11,228 nucleotides of DNA from Bacteroidales bacterium (GTDB lineage Bacteria; Bacteroidota; Bacteroidia; Bacteroidales; UBA7960), in NCBI GenBank assembly GCA_007120675.1, contig SKNE01000197.1:1-11228 (forward strand), read 5' to 3'. Positions 1 to 8,352 of this stretch are shown one piece after another. Every line of letters starts with the position of its first letter. Position 1 is the stretch's first letter. The notes beneath the pieces are model-generated. The model had not been told where the DNA came from and made no database searches. It was given only the letters and a program-made list of their open reading frames with translations. The translations under genes were made by a program, and so were the position numbers.

Positions 1-303
1 CGCAACCATTTCCCCCTTCAACTTTCGGGTGGTCAGCAGCAGCGCGTGGCCGTTTGCCGCGCCGTCGTGGCCAAACCGCATATCATCCTTGCCGATGAGC
101 CCACGGGTAACCTGGACTCCACCCACGGCGATGAGGTGATGAACCTGCTGGAGACCCTCAACAAGAATGGCACCACCATCATCATGGTGACCCACTCCCA
201 GCGGGACGCCTCTTACTCCCAGCGTATCATCCGCCTGTTCGACGGTCAGATCGTCACCGAAGACAAGAGCACGGAGTTTGTGCTGACCGTGGCAGCACAA
301 TAA
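1..303 (+). CDS. ABC transporter ATP-binding protein, LolD/MacB type (3' part only)
   Basis: This is the C-terminal 100 residues of an ABC ATPase whose start lies outside the window. Counting from the first base, the signature motif LSGGQQQR is at residues 8-15, Walker B (IILADEP) at 28-34, the D-loop NLDS at 37-40, and the H-loop histidine at 65 (IIMVTH). Walker A is not in view. LSGGQQQR followed by DEPTGNLDS is typical of the LolD/MacB/FtsE group, which drives FtsX-like permeases from the cytoplasmic face. The protein ends soon after the RLFDGQIV strand, so no permease domain is fused to it and it is a separate subunit, as in LolD. It lies 30 bases upstream of the first of three FtsX-like permeases and is presumably their motor. 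The substrate is unknown. An in-frame GTG at 46 falls inside the signature region and is not a real start. Confidence 0.95.
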   Translation, partial: RNHFPLQLSGGQQQRVAVCRAVVAKPHIILADEPTGNLDSTHGDEVMNLLETLNKNGTTIIMVTHSQRDASYSQRIIRLFDGQIVTEDKSTEFVLTVAAQ

Positions 304-333
304 ACGGTCGCAAGACAGCAAAACATCACACCT

Positions 334-2748
334 ATGTTCCGTAACTACCTCCTCAGCGCCTGGCGAAACATGAAGCGGGCAGGCCTTTATTCGGCCATCA
401 GCATCTTCTGCCTTGCAGTGGGCATTACCGGGGCCATCATCGTGACCATCTACCTGAACCACGAGCTCTCGTACGACACCCACCACGAGCATCACCAGCG
501 CATCTTTTTCATGGAAGGCTTTTACGACATGGCCGGCAGCTCCTTCAACATGGCCATCACCCCCTTCCCCCTGGCCCTGGCCATGCAGGAGGAGTTTCCC
601 CAGGTGAAGACCTACGCCCGTTTTTTCAATCAGCACGAGGAGGCCATGGTGGGTGTCGGTGAAGATGAATACCTGGAGAAGGGGTTTTACCTGGCCGACT
701 CCACGGTCTTCGACGTATTCACCCACCACTTTGTCTACGGCCGTGCAGAAGGCGCACTCTCAGAGCCCAACACCGCCGTGCTGACCCGGTCCATCAGCGA
801 GAAGTACTTCGGACTGGAGAATCCCGTGGGGGAGAGCATCCGCGTGGGGGACCAGCACTACCTGGTCAGGGCCGTGATCGAGGACCTGCCGGACAACAGC
901 CACTTCCGTTACCACGCCCTGCTGTCTATGTCCACCGCCAGCCAGCAGATGGTCTATTCGCTGGACCCCGAACTGTTCTGGAACATCAACCTGAATTATA
1001 CCTATATCAAGCTTCACGAGGGACAGGACATCGCCTCCGTACAGGAGGGGATGCCTGCCTTTTTGAGTAAGTATGTGGAACCCATGGGGCAGCAGTTTGG
1101 CGCCACCTCTGAGTATACCCCCATCCCACTGCGCCAAACCCATTTTCGTCCGCTGATGATGGGCCAGGAAACCGGCCATCGCACCACCCTGCTGATCGTG
1201 GGACTCATCGCCCTGTTTCTCGTGGTGATCGCCGCCATCAACTACACCAACCTGGCCACGGCCCGTGCTGCCAAGCGTGCCCGCGAAATTGGGATCCGCA
1301 AGGTCACGGGAGCCAGCCGCCAGCAGCTGCTGGTCCAGTTTTTGTCCGAATCGGTGCTGGTAGCCTTCGTCTCCCTGCTGTTCTCCCTGCTGCTGGTGGA
1401 GCTATTGCTGCCCTATTTTAACACACTCACGGCCAACTCTTTCAAACTGTCCAATATCCTGCAGTGGGAACTGCTGTTGCAGGTGCTGGCCATCACCCTG
1501 CTCACCGGCCTGGCCGCCGGCGCCTACCCCGCCTTCATCCTCAGCCGGATGAACCCCAGCCTCATCGTCAAAGGCTTCGTGTTCCGGCAAAAAGGCTCTG
1601 CCATACTGCGCAAGGTGCTGGTGGTGTTCCAGTTTGCCATCTCCATCATGCTGGTGACAGCCACCCTGACCGTCCAGCGACAGCTGGATTTCCTGCAGGA
1701 TAAGCCCCTGGGCTTTGACCAGGAGGACAAAGCGGTGGTCACCCTTTATGGCGAGGGACCCCTGCGCGGCATCGGCGCACTGGAGCAGGTCCTTCTCCAG
1801 AACCCGCTGGTGAAGGGCACCACCAAATGTTTTTCCGTCCCCGGAAGGGAACACAACATGTACGCCGTGAGGATTGAAACGGACGAAGGGGTCCGCGAAA
1901 GCGCCATTACCGCCAATTATGTTGACCCGGACTTTCTCCGTGAAATGAATATTCGCCTTTTGCAGGGGAGGGCTTTTGATCCTGACATGCGCTCGGACGC
2001 AGGGCAGTCGATCCTGGTGAACGAGTCGACCACGAGGCAGTTTGGCTGGACAGAGAATCCCATCGGCCGCCGGATATACATGAACTTTGACCAGGAAGGC
2101 AACCCGGCAACCACCTACCGCGTGATCGGTGTGGTGGAGGACTTCCACTTTCAGAACCTGAACAACCCCATAGAGCCGATGATGCTGATACTGCCCGATG
2201 GCGGGATCAGGTACCGCCACATCGTGGTCAGCTACGACGCAGTCAGCCAGGAGGAGGTCCTGGCCTTCATTGAACAGTCTGCCCGGGAGCACGACCCATC
2301 ACGCCTGCCTGAGATATCGTCGCTGGACAGCAGCTTCAGGGAGGCCTTCAGGGCCGAGGAGCGGCTGAGCACGATATTCGGCTTCTTTGCCGTGGTGACC
2401 ATTGTGATCTCTTTCCTGGGGCTCTTCGGACTGTCCTCTTTCATGGTGGAGCAGCGCAAGAAAGAGATTGGCATACGCAAGGTGCTGGGATCCAGCTCCC
2501 TTAGTGTCCTCTCCATGCTTTACAGGGAGTTCAGCTACCTGGTGCTGATCGCCGTCGTGCTGGCCGCACCCCTTTCATGGTACCTGCTTGACAGGTGGTT
2601 GCAGGGCTTCCTCTACCACATCGACATGCCCCTGGCACCCGTGATCCTGTCTGCCCTGATCGCCTACGGCCTGGCCATTGCCACGGTCAGCTACCACAGC
2701 CTGAAAGCATCAGCCCTCAACCCGGTCGACAGCATCCGGGCGGAGTGA
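334..2748 (+). CDS. FtsX/MacB-family ABC transporter permease, double module (first of three)
   Basis: The protein has 804 residues and is an inner-membrane permease with a duplicated layout. Helix 1 (about 18-41) is followed by a periplasmic core domain (about 45-280). Helices 2-5 lie near 284-305, 338-360, 379-404 and 426-447. A second periplasmic domain spans about 450-675, and helices 6-8 lie near 681-704, 735-753 and 766-788. Each half carries the cytoplasmic REIGIRKV-type motif (317-324 and 710-717) that contacts the ATPase in this family. A conserved motif of the second periplasmic domain, GVVEDFHF, lies at 599-606. The ATG at 334 fits because MFRNYLLSAWRN is the usual amphipathic N-terminus of these proteins; no Shine-Dalgarno site is present. 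Double-module permeases of about 800 residues are common in Bacteroidota and are often annotated as antimicrobial-peptide or macrolide exporters. That substrate label is not supported by anything visible here. Confidence 0.93.
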   Translation: MFRNYLLSAWRNMKRAGLYSAISIFCLAVGITGAIIVTIYLNHELSYDTHHEHHQRIFFMEGFYDMAGSSFNMAITPFPLALAMQEEFPQVKTYARFFNQHEEAMVGVGEDEYLEKGFYLADSTVFDVFTHHFVYGRAEGALSEPNTAVLTRSISEKYFGLENPVGESIRVGDQHYLVRAVIEDLPDNSHFRYHALLSMSTASQQMVYSLDPELFWNINLNYTYIKLHEGQDIASVQEGMPAFLSKYVEPMGQQFGATSEYTPIPLRQTHFRPLMMGQETGHRTTLLIVGLIALFLVVIAAINYTNLATARAAKRAREIGIRKVTGASRQQLLVQFLSESVLVAFVSLLFSLLLVELLLPYFNTLTANSFKLSNILQWELLLQVLAITLLTGLAAGAYPAFILSRMNPSLIVKGFVFRQKGSAILRKVLVVFQFAISIMLVTATLTVQRQLDFLQDKPLGFDQEDKAVVTLYGEGPLRGIGALEQVLLQNPLVKGTTKCFSVPGREHNMYAVRIETDEGVRESAITANYVDPDFLREMNIRLLQGRAFDPDMRSDAGQSILVNESTTRQFGWTENPIGRRIYMNFDQEGNPATTYRVIGVVEDFHFQNLNNPIEPMMLILPDGGIRYRHIVVSYDAVSQEEVLAFIEQSAREHDPSRLPEISSLDSSFREAFRAEERLSTIFGFFAVVTIVISFLGLFGLSSFMVEQRKKEIGIRKVLGSSSLSVLSMLYREFSYLVLIAVVLAAPLSWYLLDRWLQGFLYHIDMPLAPVILSALIAYGLAIATVSYHSLKASALNPVDSIRAE

Positions 2749-2779
2749 TGTGGCCCATGAACAGCTCAAACAGTTTGTC

Positions 2780-5164
2780 ATGATCAGACACTACATCAAC
2801 ACATCCATCAAACAGCTCAGGCGGCATCCGTCCTTCAGCCTCATTAACCTCGCGGGACTGGCCACCGCCATGGCCGTCTGCCTGATGATTTTCCTGTATG
2901 TTTACAGGGAGCTGAGCTTCGACCGTTTCCACGAAGAGGCCCGCCAGATTTACCGCATGAGCATTCACGTGGACATCCAGGGGGATGTGATGGAGGAGCC
3001 CTTTACGGCGGCGCCTGTGGGTCCCGACCTGGTGACCCACCTGCCGGAGGTCACCAACATGGCCCGCCTGCAGGGACCGCACGGGGTGGACCTGTGGCAG
3101 GGCGACCGCTACACGAGCGTCAGCCAAAGCTTCTATGCCGACTCCACCTTCTTTGAAGTGTTCTCATTCCCCCTGCTGCGCGGTGATCCCCGGAGGGTGT
3201 TGGCCGAGCCCTACAGCCTGGTGCTCACCGAAAGCATGGCTGAACAGCTCTTCCCCAACCAGGACCCGGTGGGACAGCTGGTGCGCATTGACGAAGAGCA
3301 GCGAAAATACCAGGTGACAGGCATTGCCGCCGACCCCCCGCCCAACAACCACCTCCCCTTCCAACTGCTCCGCTCCTTCAGCACCTACCTGGAGACCACC
3401 CTCTCCAACGTGCATCGCTGGGACTCCGGCATCAGCAACTTCACCTACGTGGTGCTGAGGCCGGATACCGACATGGACGCCCTGATGGCCAAGACCGTGG
3501 AGCTGGCCGACGAAAAGATCAATTACCAGTTTGAGGGGATGAACGTATACTTTTCCCTCCGGTATTTTCCACTCATCGATATCCGCCTGCGCAGTCCCTT
3601 CAGCCGGGAGATCACCGAGGCAGGCACGCTGTGGAAGGTGTGGCTTTTTTCCATGGTGGCCCTCTTTGTGCTCTTCATCGCCGGCTTCAACTTTGTCAAC
3701 CTGTGCATCGCGCAGTCGGGGCGGCGGGCCAGGGAGATCGGCATGCGCAAGGTGCTGGGGGCCAGCAAGCCGTCCCTGCGGCGGCAATTCCTCCTGGAAA
3801 CCATCTTCATCACCGGCATCAGCTTCCTGGTGGCCCTCCTTTTGGTGGAGGCCGGACTGCCCCTCTTCAACCGCATGCTGGGCACTGAATTGAAGCTGTT
3901 TGCCTTGCCCTGGTGGGGCTTCCTGCTGGCCGTCGCACTGCTGGTGGGCTTCTTCGGACTGCTGGCCAGCATCTATCCGGCCTGGTACATGTCCTCCTTC
4001 CAGCCAGTGAGCATCCTGAAAGGCCATTTCTGGCAGCGTCCCGGCGGCTTCCAGCCCAGGAACCTGCTGCTGATCATCCAGTTCACCATCTCCATGGCCC
4101 TCATCGTATGTACCCTGGTGATCTACCTCCAGAACCGGCACATGCAGTCCAGGGACCTTGGGTTTGACATGGGGGGACTGATCAGCGTCCACTGCTGGAG
4201 CTACGAAGATGCAGAGCTGCTGCAGCAGCGCATGGCGGACTATCCATGGGTGAGCGCCCTGACCCTGTCCTACACGCAACCGGTGAACCACGCCTACATG
4301 GAGGGGGTGACGGTTGAGGGGATGGAGCCCGGCTTCATGTCCCACAGGCAGTGGGCCGACAGGGAGTACTTCAACACGCTGGGGGTAACGCTGAAAGAGG
4401 GCCGTTTCTTTGAGCGGGAGGATGGACTGGAGGCGCACCATATCGTGGTGAACGAAACTTTTGTCCGGCGGGCCGGATGGACCGATCCCATCGGGCAGAC
4501 CGCCGAACGCGACGGCATCGACTTCCGCGTGGTGGGCGTGGTGCACGACTACCATTTCCGCTCGCTCCACCACGAGGTGGAGCCGCTGATGGTGAACGTG
4601 ACCGGGATCAGGGGCGATTACCACATCCGCTGGTTTCTCAGCATCCGCATCGAGGGGGTGAGTCACGCCGATGCCCTCCTTGCCCTCCGGCAGGAGTGGG
4701 ACGCACTTTTCCCCCACAGCACGATGCAGCACTACACCCCCACCGAGTACATGGCGGCTGAGTACGCCACGGAGCGAAGCTTTGGCAAGCTCTTCCTGAC
4801 CTTCACCCTGCTGGCCATCATCATCGCCATGCTGGGGGTGCTGGGCCTCTCCTCTTTCGCTGCCCAGCAGCAGCAGAAAGAGACCGGTATACGGAAGGTA
4901 CTGGGCGCCTCCAGCCAAAGCATCCTGCTGCGGATGTCGGCCGGCTTCCTGAAGTGGGTTGCCCTGGCCGCCTTCCTGGCGTTGCCCATCGCCTGGTGGT
5001 ATATGGACAACTGGCTTTCGGGCTTTCCCTATGCCATCGACTTCCCCCACTGGACCATGGTGGTTTCGGTGGCTGGCATGCTGCTCATCGCCCTGGCGGT
5101 GGTCGCTTCGCAGTCGCTGCGTGCCGTCAGGCGCAATCCGGCCGAAGTGCTGGCCACTGAATAG
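2780..5164 (+). CDS. FtsX/MacB-family ABC transporter permease, double module (second of three)
   Basis: This 794-residue paralogue of its neighbours has the same order of parts. Helix 1 is at 19-42, followed by periplasmic domain 1. Helices 2-5 are near 286-308, 340-361, 379-404 and 428-450, followed by periplasmic domain 2. Helices 6-8 are near 670-692, 723-743 and 758-778. ATPase-contact motifs are REIGMRKVLGAS (318-329) and KETGIRKVLGAS (700-711). The VVGVVHDYHF segment at 584-593 matches the equivalent motif of the other two. I chose the ATG at 2780 over an in-frame GTG at 2750 because MIRHYINTSIKQLRRHP is the standard N-terminus of the family, and the GTG would add ten atypical residues. 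From that ATG the gap to the upstream stop is 31 bases. A run of four CAG codons gives QQQQ just before the second contact motif. The substrate is unknown. Confidence 0.93.
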   Translation: MIRHYINTSIKQLRRHPSFSLINLAGLATAMAVCLMIFLYVYRELSFDRFHEEARQIYRMSIHVDIQGDVMEEPFTAAPVGPDLVTHLPEVTNMARLQGPHGVDLWQGDRYTSVSQSFYADSTFFEVFSFPLLRGDPRRVLAEPYSLVLTESMAEQLFPNQDPVGQLVRIDEEQRKYQVTGIAADPPPNNHLPFQLLRSFSTYLETTLSNVHRWDSGISNFTYVVLRPDTDMDALMAKTVELADEKINYQFEGMNVYFSLRYFPLIDIRLRSPFSREITEAGTLWKVWLFSMVALFVLFIAGFNFVNLCIAQSGRRAREIGMRKVLGASKPSLRRQFLLETIFITGISFLVALLLVEAGLPLFNRMLGTELKLFALPWWGFLLAVALLVGFFGLLASIYPAWYMSSFQPVSILKGHFWQRPGGFQPRNLLLIIQFTISMALIVCTLVIYLQNRHMQSRDLGFDMGGLISVHCWSYEDAELLQQRMADYPWVSALTLSYTQPVNHAYMEGVTVEGMEPGFMSHRQWADREYFNTLGVTLKEGRFFEREDGLEAHHIVVNETFVRRAGWTDPIGQTAERDGIDFRVVGVVHDYHFRSLHHEVEPLMVNVTGIRGDYHIRWFLSIRIEGVSHADALLALRQEWDALFPHSTMQHYTPTEYMAAEYATERSFGKLFLTFTLLAIIIAMLGVLGLSSFAAQQQQKETGIRKVLGASSQSILLRMSAGFLKWVALAAFLALPIAWWYMDNWLSGFPYAIDFPHWTMVVSVAGMLLIALAVVASQSLRAVRRNPAEVLATE

Positions 5165-5176
5165 AGCTAAAACAAA

Positions 5177-5198
5177 CAGGCGGGCACAGGGCCTGCCC
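5177..5198 (+). other. Possible intercistronic hairpin, two alternative stems
   Basis: In the 49-base gap between the second and third permeases, CAGGC (5177-5181) can pair with GCCTG (5191-5195). Alternatively GGGCA (5182-5186) can pair with TGCCC (5194-5198). The two five-pair stems overlap and exclude each other. No T-run follows, since the next bases are A-rich, so this is not a classical terminator. It could affect translation or stability of the downstream gene, or be chance in GC-rich DNA. Confidence 0.25.
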
Positions 5199-5213
5199 CA
5201 AGATAAAAAAGTC

Positions 5214-7592
5214 ATGTTCCTGCACTACCTGAGGACCGTATACCGAATTTTCCTGAAACAGAAGCTGAATGCCGCGGTGAATATCCTTGGCTTGTCGCTG
5301 GGACTGGGTATCAGCCTGGTGATCTGGGTGTTCGTTCTTCACCAGTTCAGCTACGACCGCTTCCTGGACGGACACGAACAGGTCTACCGCATCCACTCAA
5401 GGGCCATCATCGGCCAGGGTGAGCCCCTGCGGGTTCCCACAGCCATCTATCCCCTGGGCGAAGAGGCGGCACGGGAGCTGCCGGGGGTGGAGCAGTACGT
5501 GCGGATGTCCACCTACTACAACAACCCGGAGGTCCGCCACGGCGACCAGGGGATCAACCTGCCCCACATCCTCTTTGCCGACTCCACCTTCTTCGACGTG
5601 CTCCCCTTCCCCCTGCTGGCCGGCAACCCTGCCGAGGCGCTGAAGGACCCCGCCTCGCTGGTGCTGACCCGCTCCTCGGCAGAACGCCTGTTCGGGGACC
5701 CGCTGCAGGCCCTCAACCAGGTGGTCACCATCCAGGATGAGCGCTTCTTTGTCACCGCCATCATGGAGGACCTGCCCGAGAACACGCACATGCAGCTCAA
5801 CGCCCTGGGCAATGAGGCCTTCCTCCCGGATCAGATGAAAATCAGCGGCACCAACTTTTACACCTACCTGAGGCTGCATCCCCAGGCTGACCCTTCGGTT
5901 GTCGTGGGCGGACTGGATCGGCTGGCCATGGAGTCCGTCAGGACCAACCCCCTGTACGACGGCGTCTCCTTTGTGCTGGAGCACAGCCTGATGCCCCTGA
6001 CCGACATCCACCTGCACTCCGATTTGATATGGGAGATGCGGGACAACGGCAGCTACCGCACGGTGGTGATCTTCGCCCTGCTCTCCGTCTTCATCCTGCT
6101 GGTGGCCATCATCAACTTCATCAACCTGGCCACCGCCCGTTCCATGCTCCGGTCCAAGGAGATCGGCATCCGCAAGGTGTCCGGTGCCAACCGCGGCATG
6201 CTCATCCGCCAGATCATGAGCGAAACGGCCATCATCAGCCTGGTCTCCATCCTCCTGGCCCTTGCCGTGGCAGAGATCCTCTCTTCCATCTTCTCACAAA
6301 GCTTCGGTCTGTACCTGACCCTGGGCAGCTTTTTCAGTCCCCGTGGCCTGCTGGTGATCCTTTCCGTTTTCGTGCTCACCGCCGGCCTGTCAGGACTCTA
6401 CCCCGCTTTCTATCTCAGCTCCTTCGATGCGGCAAAGACATTGAAGGGGGAACTGGTCAAAGGGCGCCAGGGGCAATGGTTTCGCAGGAGCCTGGTGGTG
6501 TTCCAGTTCGTGATCACCATCTTTGTGCTCAGCTCCCTTTGGGTGATCACGCGGCAGATACAGTACATGCAGTCTCGCGACATGGGTTTTGCCCAGGAGG
6601 AGGTGGTAGTGATCCGGAACCTCTCCACCCGCCTGGCGCAGTCCTTCCCGTCGGTCCGTGCCGAGCTGGAGATGCTCCCCCAGGTGAGCAGGGCCGGCGG
6701 CGCCTCCTTTGTCTTCGGGGGCAACAACCGCGTGGACCTGGTATCGGAGCTGGGTGCCGACAAGGAGTCGGGGGTCACCTGCGACATTGTGTTCGTGGAT
6801 GAGGCTTTTTTGGAGCTGATGGATATCAGGCTGCTGGAAGGGCGCTTTTTTTACGGGGGCTCCGATATGGATGTGCAGAGCGCCTTTATCCTGAACGAAC
6901 GGGCGGTGCGGGGCCTGGGCATGGACGATCCCATTGGCCGGCAGCTGGACCTTTTCGGGGTGGAGGGACCCCTGGTTGGCGTGGTGGAGGACTTTCACTT
7001 CAAGAGCCTGCATCAGCGCATCGAGCCCCTGGCCATATTGTTCTTCCGCACCGGCTTTCCGCATATATACCTGCGGGTGTTGCCCGGCGACACCCGGGGC
7101 CTGGCGGCCGCCATCACCGATGTGCTGGCATCATTTGACCCAGCCTATGTGCCCGACATACAATTCCTCGACGAGAGCATCCGCCTGGAGTACCACCGTG
7201 AGCATCAGTCGGCCGGACTACTCAGTGCCGGGGCGATTTTGGCCTTTGTCATCGCCCTGCTGGGGGTGTACGGCCTGGCGGCCTTTTCCGCCGAGCGCCG
7301 CATCAAGGAAACGGGCATACGCATCGTCATGGGAGCCACCATCAGGCAGCTGCTCTGGGTCTTCAACAGGGAGTCTGTCGTCCTGGTGGCCCTCTCGCTG
7401 CTCATCGCCATGCCCCTGTCGTGGCTTGCCATGGATCAGTGGTTGAGCAATTTTGCCTTTCGCATCACCATCAACCCCCTGTGGTTCGTGGTCTCCGGAC
7501 TCATCGTCCTGGTGGTCAGCTCCCTGATCATCAGCTTACAGGCCTGGGCCATATGCCGCGCCAAGCCGGTCAATGCCCTTCGTTCGGAGTAG
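5214..7592 (+). CDS. FtsX/MacB-family ABC transporter permease, double module (third of three)
   Basis: This 792-residue protein is the third tandem permease. Helix 1 is at 20-43, with the first periplasmic domain to about 280. Helices 2-5 are near 283-305, 336-360, 378-402 and 425-447. The second periplasmic domain contains VGVVEDFHFKSLH at 588-600. Helices 6-8 are near 668-690, 720-740 and 756-778. ATPase-contact motifs are KEIGIRKVSGAN (315-326) and a more divergent KETGIRIVMGA (698-708). The frame is open further upstream, to 4959, but that stretch overlaps the previous gene in another frame and encodes junk. The ATG at 5214, preceded by AGATAAAAAAGTC, gives the family-typical N-terminus MFLHYLRTVYRIFLKQ. 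The gene follows the previous stop by 49 bases and is probably the last of the operon, because the next gene is on the opposite strand. The substrate is unknown. Confidence 0.93.
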   Translation: MFLHYLRTVYRIFLKQKLNAAVNILGLSLGLGISLVIWVFVLHQFSYDRFLDGHEQVYRIHSRAIIGQGEPLRVPTAIYPLGEEAARELPGVEQYVRMSTYYNNPEVRHGDQGINLPHILFADSTFFDVLPFPLLAGNPAEALKDPASLVLTRSSAERLFGDPLQALNQVVTIQDERFFVTAIMEDLPENTHMQLNALGNEAFLPDQMKISGTNFYTYLRLHPQADPSVVVGGLDRLAMESVRTNPLYDGVSFVLEHSLMPLTDIHLHSDLIWEMRDNGSYRTVVIFALLSVFILLVAIINFINLATARSMLRSKEIGIRKVSGANRGMLIRQIMSETAIISLVSILLALAVAEILSSIFSQSFGLYLTLGSFFSPRGLLVILSVFVLTAGLSGLYPAFYLSSFDAAKTLKGELVKGRQGQWFRRSLVVFQFVITIFVLSSLWVITRQIQYMQSRDMGFAQEEVVVIRNLSTRLAQSFPSVRAELEMLPQVSRAGGASFVFGGNNRVDLVSELGADKESGVTCDIVFVDEAFLELMDIRLLEGRFFYGGSDMDVQSAFILNERAVRGLGMDDPIGRQLDLFGVEGPLVGVVEDFHFKSLHQRIEPLAILFFRTGFPHIYLRVLPGDTRGLAAAITDVLASFDPAYVPDIQFLDESIRLEYHREHQSAGLLSAGAILAFVIALLGVYGLAAFSAERRIKETGIRIVMGATIRQLLWVFNRESVVLVALSLLIAMPLSWLAMDQWLSNFAFRITINPLWFVVSGLIVLVVSSLIISLQAWAICRAKPVNALRSE

Positions 7593-7593
7593 C

Positions 7594-8295
7594 TCACTTG
7601 ACCCTGCCGTGGTATTTTTTCAGGTAGAACTTACAGAAAGAGTGGAGCAGGTGCATGTCGTCCCTGTCCATCAGCATCAGCCGTTCCATGATCCGCCGGT
7701 GGATGATATGGTCTTCCGGGATGCTGACGTCGGCCAGCACCTGCATGGCCTTGGTTTTTACGGCCTTCAGCTCATCGCCTGTGGGCACGTGGTCCTTTTT
7801 CACGGCCAGCTGCAGGGTGATCTTTGACAGGCTGGCGGCGTACACCATGACCGCCTGGGCCAGGTTCAGTGATGGGTAGGGTCGGTACATGGGGACGGTG
7901 GTAAGCAGGTCGCACAGGTCGATGTCTGCGTTGGAGAGTCCCGACTCCTCCCCACCGAACACCACACCCACCTGGCTGACCAGCTCCCCTTTGGCCAGGA
8001 GGATATCGGGAAGTTGTCCCACCGGGTGGCGATCCTCCCGGATGTTCCGTTTTTTTGCGGCGGTCCCCACCAGCAGGGAGAGGTCAGCCCTGGCTTCTTC
8101 CAGGCTGCCGAATACGCGGGCCGACTCGAGGACATCCACGGAGCCGTGGGCCGTTGCCCTGGCGCGCTCCCCCAGGTGGTCACAGCGGGGCCGCACCAGG
8201 CGGAGTCCCCCGACCCCCATGGTTTTGATGGCACGGGCACAGGCGCCCACATTTTCCTGGCGCGCGGTGTCAACCAATATGAAGATGATTTCCAT
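7594..8295 (-). CDS. trmJ: TrmJ-like tRNA (Cm32/Um32) 2'-O-methyltransferase, SpoU/TrmH class
   Basis: This 233-residue protein has the trefoil-knot methyltransferase fold of the SPOUT superfamily. The three SpoU motifs are clear: ENVGACARAIKTMG (14-27, with the family arginine at 21), VVFGGEESGLSN (111-122) and YPSLNLAQAVMVYA (140-153). From memory, the alignment to E. coli TrmJ runs the full length. It includes the helical C-terminus, where RRIMERLMLMDRDD followed by HLLHSFCKFYLKK parallels the TrmJ dimerisation helix. TrmJ uses S-adenosylmethionine to methylate the 2'-OH of position 32 in the tRNA anticodon loop. One difference is that motif 2 reads FGGE, where E. coli TrmJ has FGRE. The ATG at 8295 gives MEIIFILVDTARQEN, the expected first strand. 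It lies 57 bases after the 157-residue gene on the same strand. The exact tRNA target is inferred; another group-1 SpoU methylase is possible. Confidence 0.85.
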   Translation of the reverse strand: MEIIFILVDTARQENVGACARAIKTMGVGGLRLVRPRCDHLGERARATAHGSVDVLESARVFGSLEEARADLSLLVGTAAKKRNIREDRHPVGQLPDILLAKGELVSQVGVVFGGEESGLSNADIDLCDLLTTVPMYRPYPSLNLAQAVMVYAASLSKITLQLAVKKDHVPTGDELKAVKTKAMQVLADVSIPEDHIIHRRIMERLMLMDRDDMHLLHSFCKFYLKKYHGRVK

Positions 8296-8324
8296 AGAAC
8301 AAACGATCAGCTCAAGCCCAAGCC

Positions 8325-8349
8325 AGGGGAAACGGTTTCCGGAACCCCT
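8325..8349. other. Inverted repeat between the two minus-strand genes
   Basis: AGGGG (8325-8329) is complementary to CCCCT (8345-8349) across a 15-base loop. Inside it, GGAAA (8328-8332) can instead pair with TTTCC (8336-8340). It sits immediately after the stop of the 157-residue gene, in the 57-base gap before the TrmJ-like gene. On the minus strand no T-run follows, so I do not call it a terminator. It may be an intercistronic hairpin. Confidence 0.25.
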
Positions 8350-8352
8350 TTC

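Noticed and set aside
1402..2292. A 296-residue minus-strand open frame opposite the first permease
   Set aside because: Same reason: a complement-strand shadow without motifs inside a well-supported gene.
4959..5213. An upstream extension of the third permease by 85 residues
   Set aside because: It overlaps the end of the second permease in another frame and encodes a Trp/Arg/Ser/Pro-rich shadow. The ATG at 5214 gives the family N-terminus.
3164..5215. A 683-residue open frame on the minus strand opposite the second permease
   Set aside because: It is antisense to a clear permease gene. Its translation is rich in His, Gln and Gly with no recognisable domain, as expected from the complement of GC-rich coding DNA.
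7600..7621. T6 run after the third permease as a possible terminator
   Set aside because: No stable stem precedes the T-run; only about three pairs can form.
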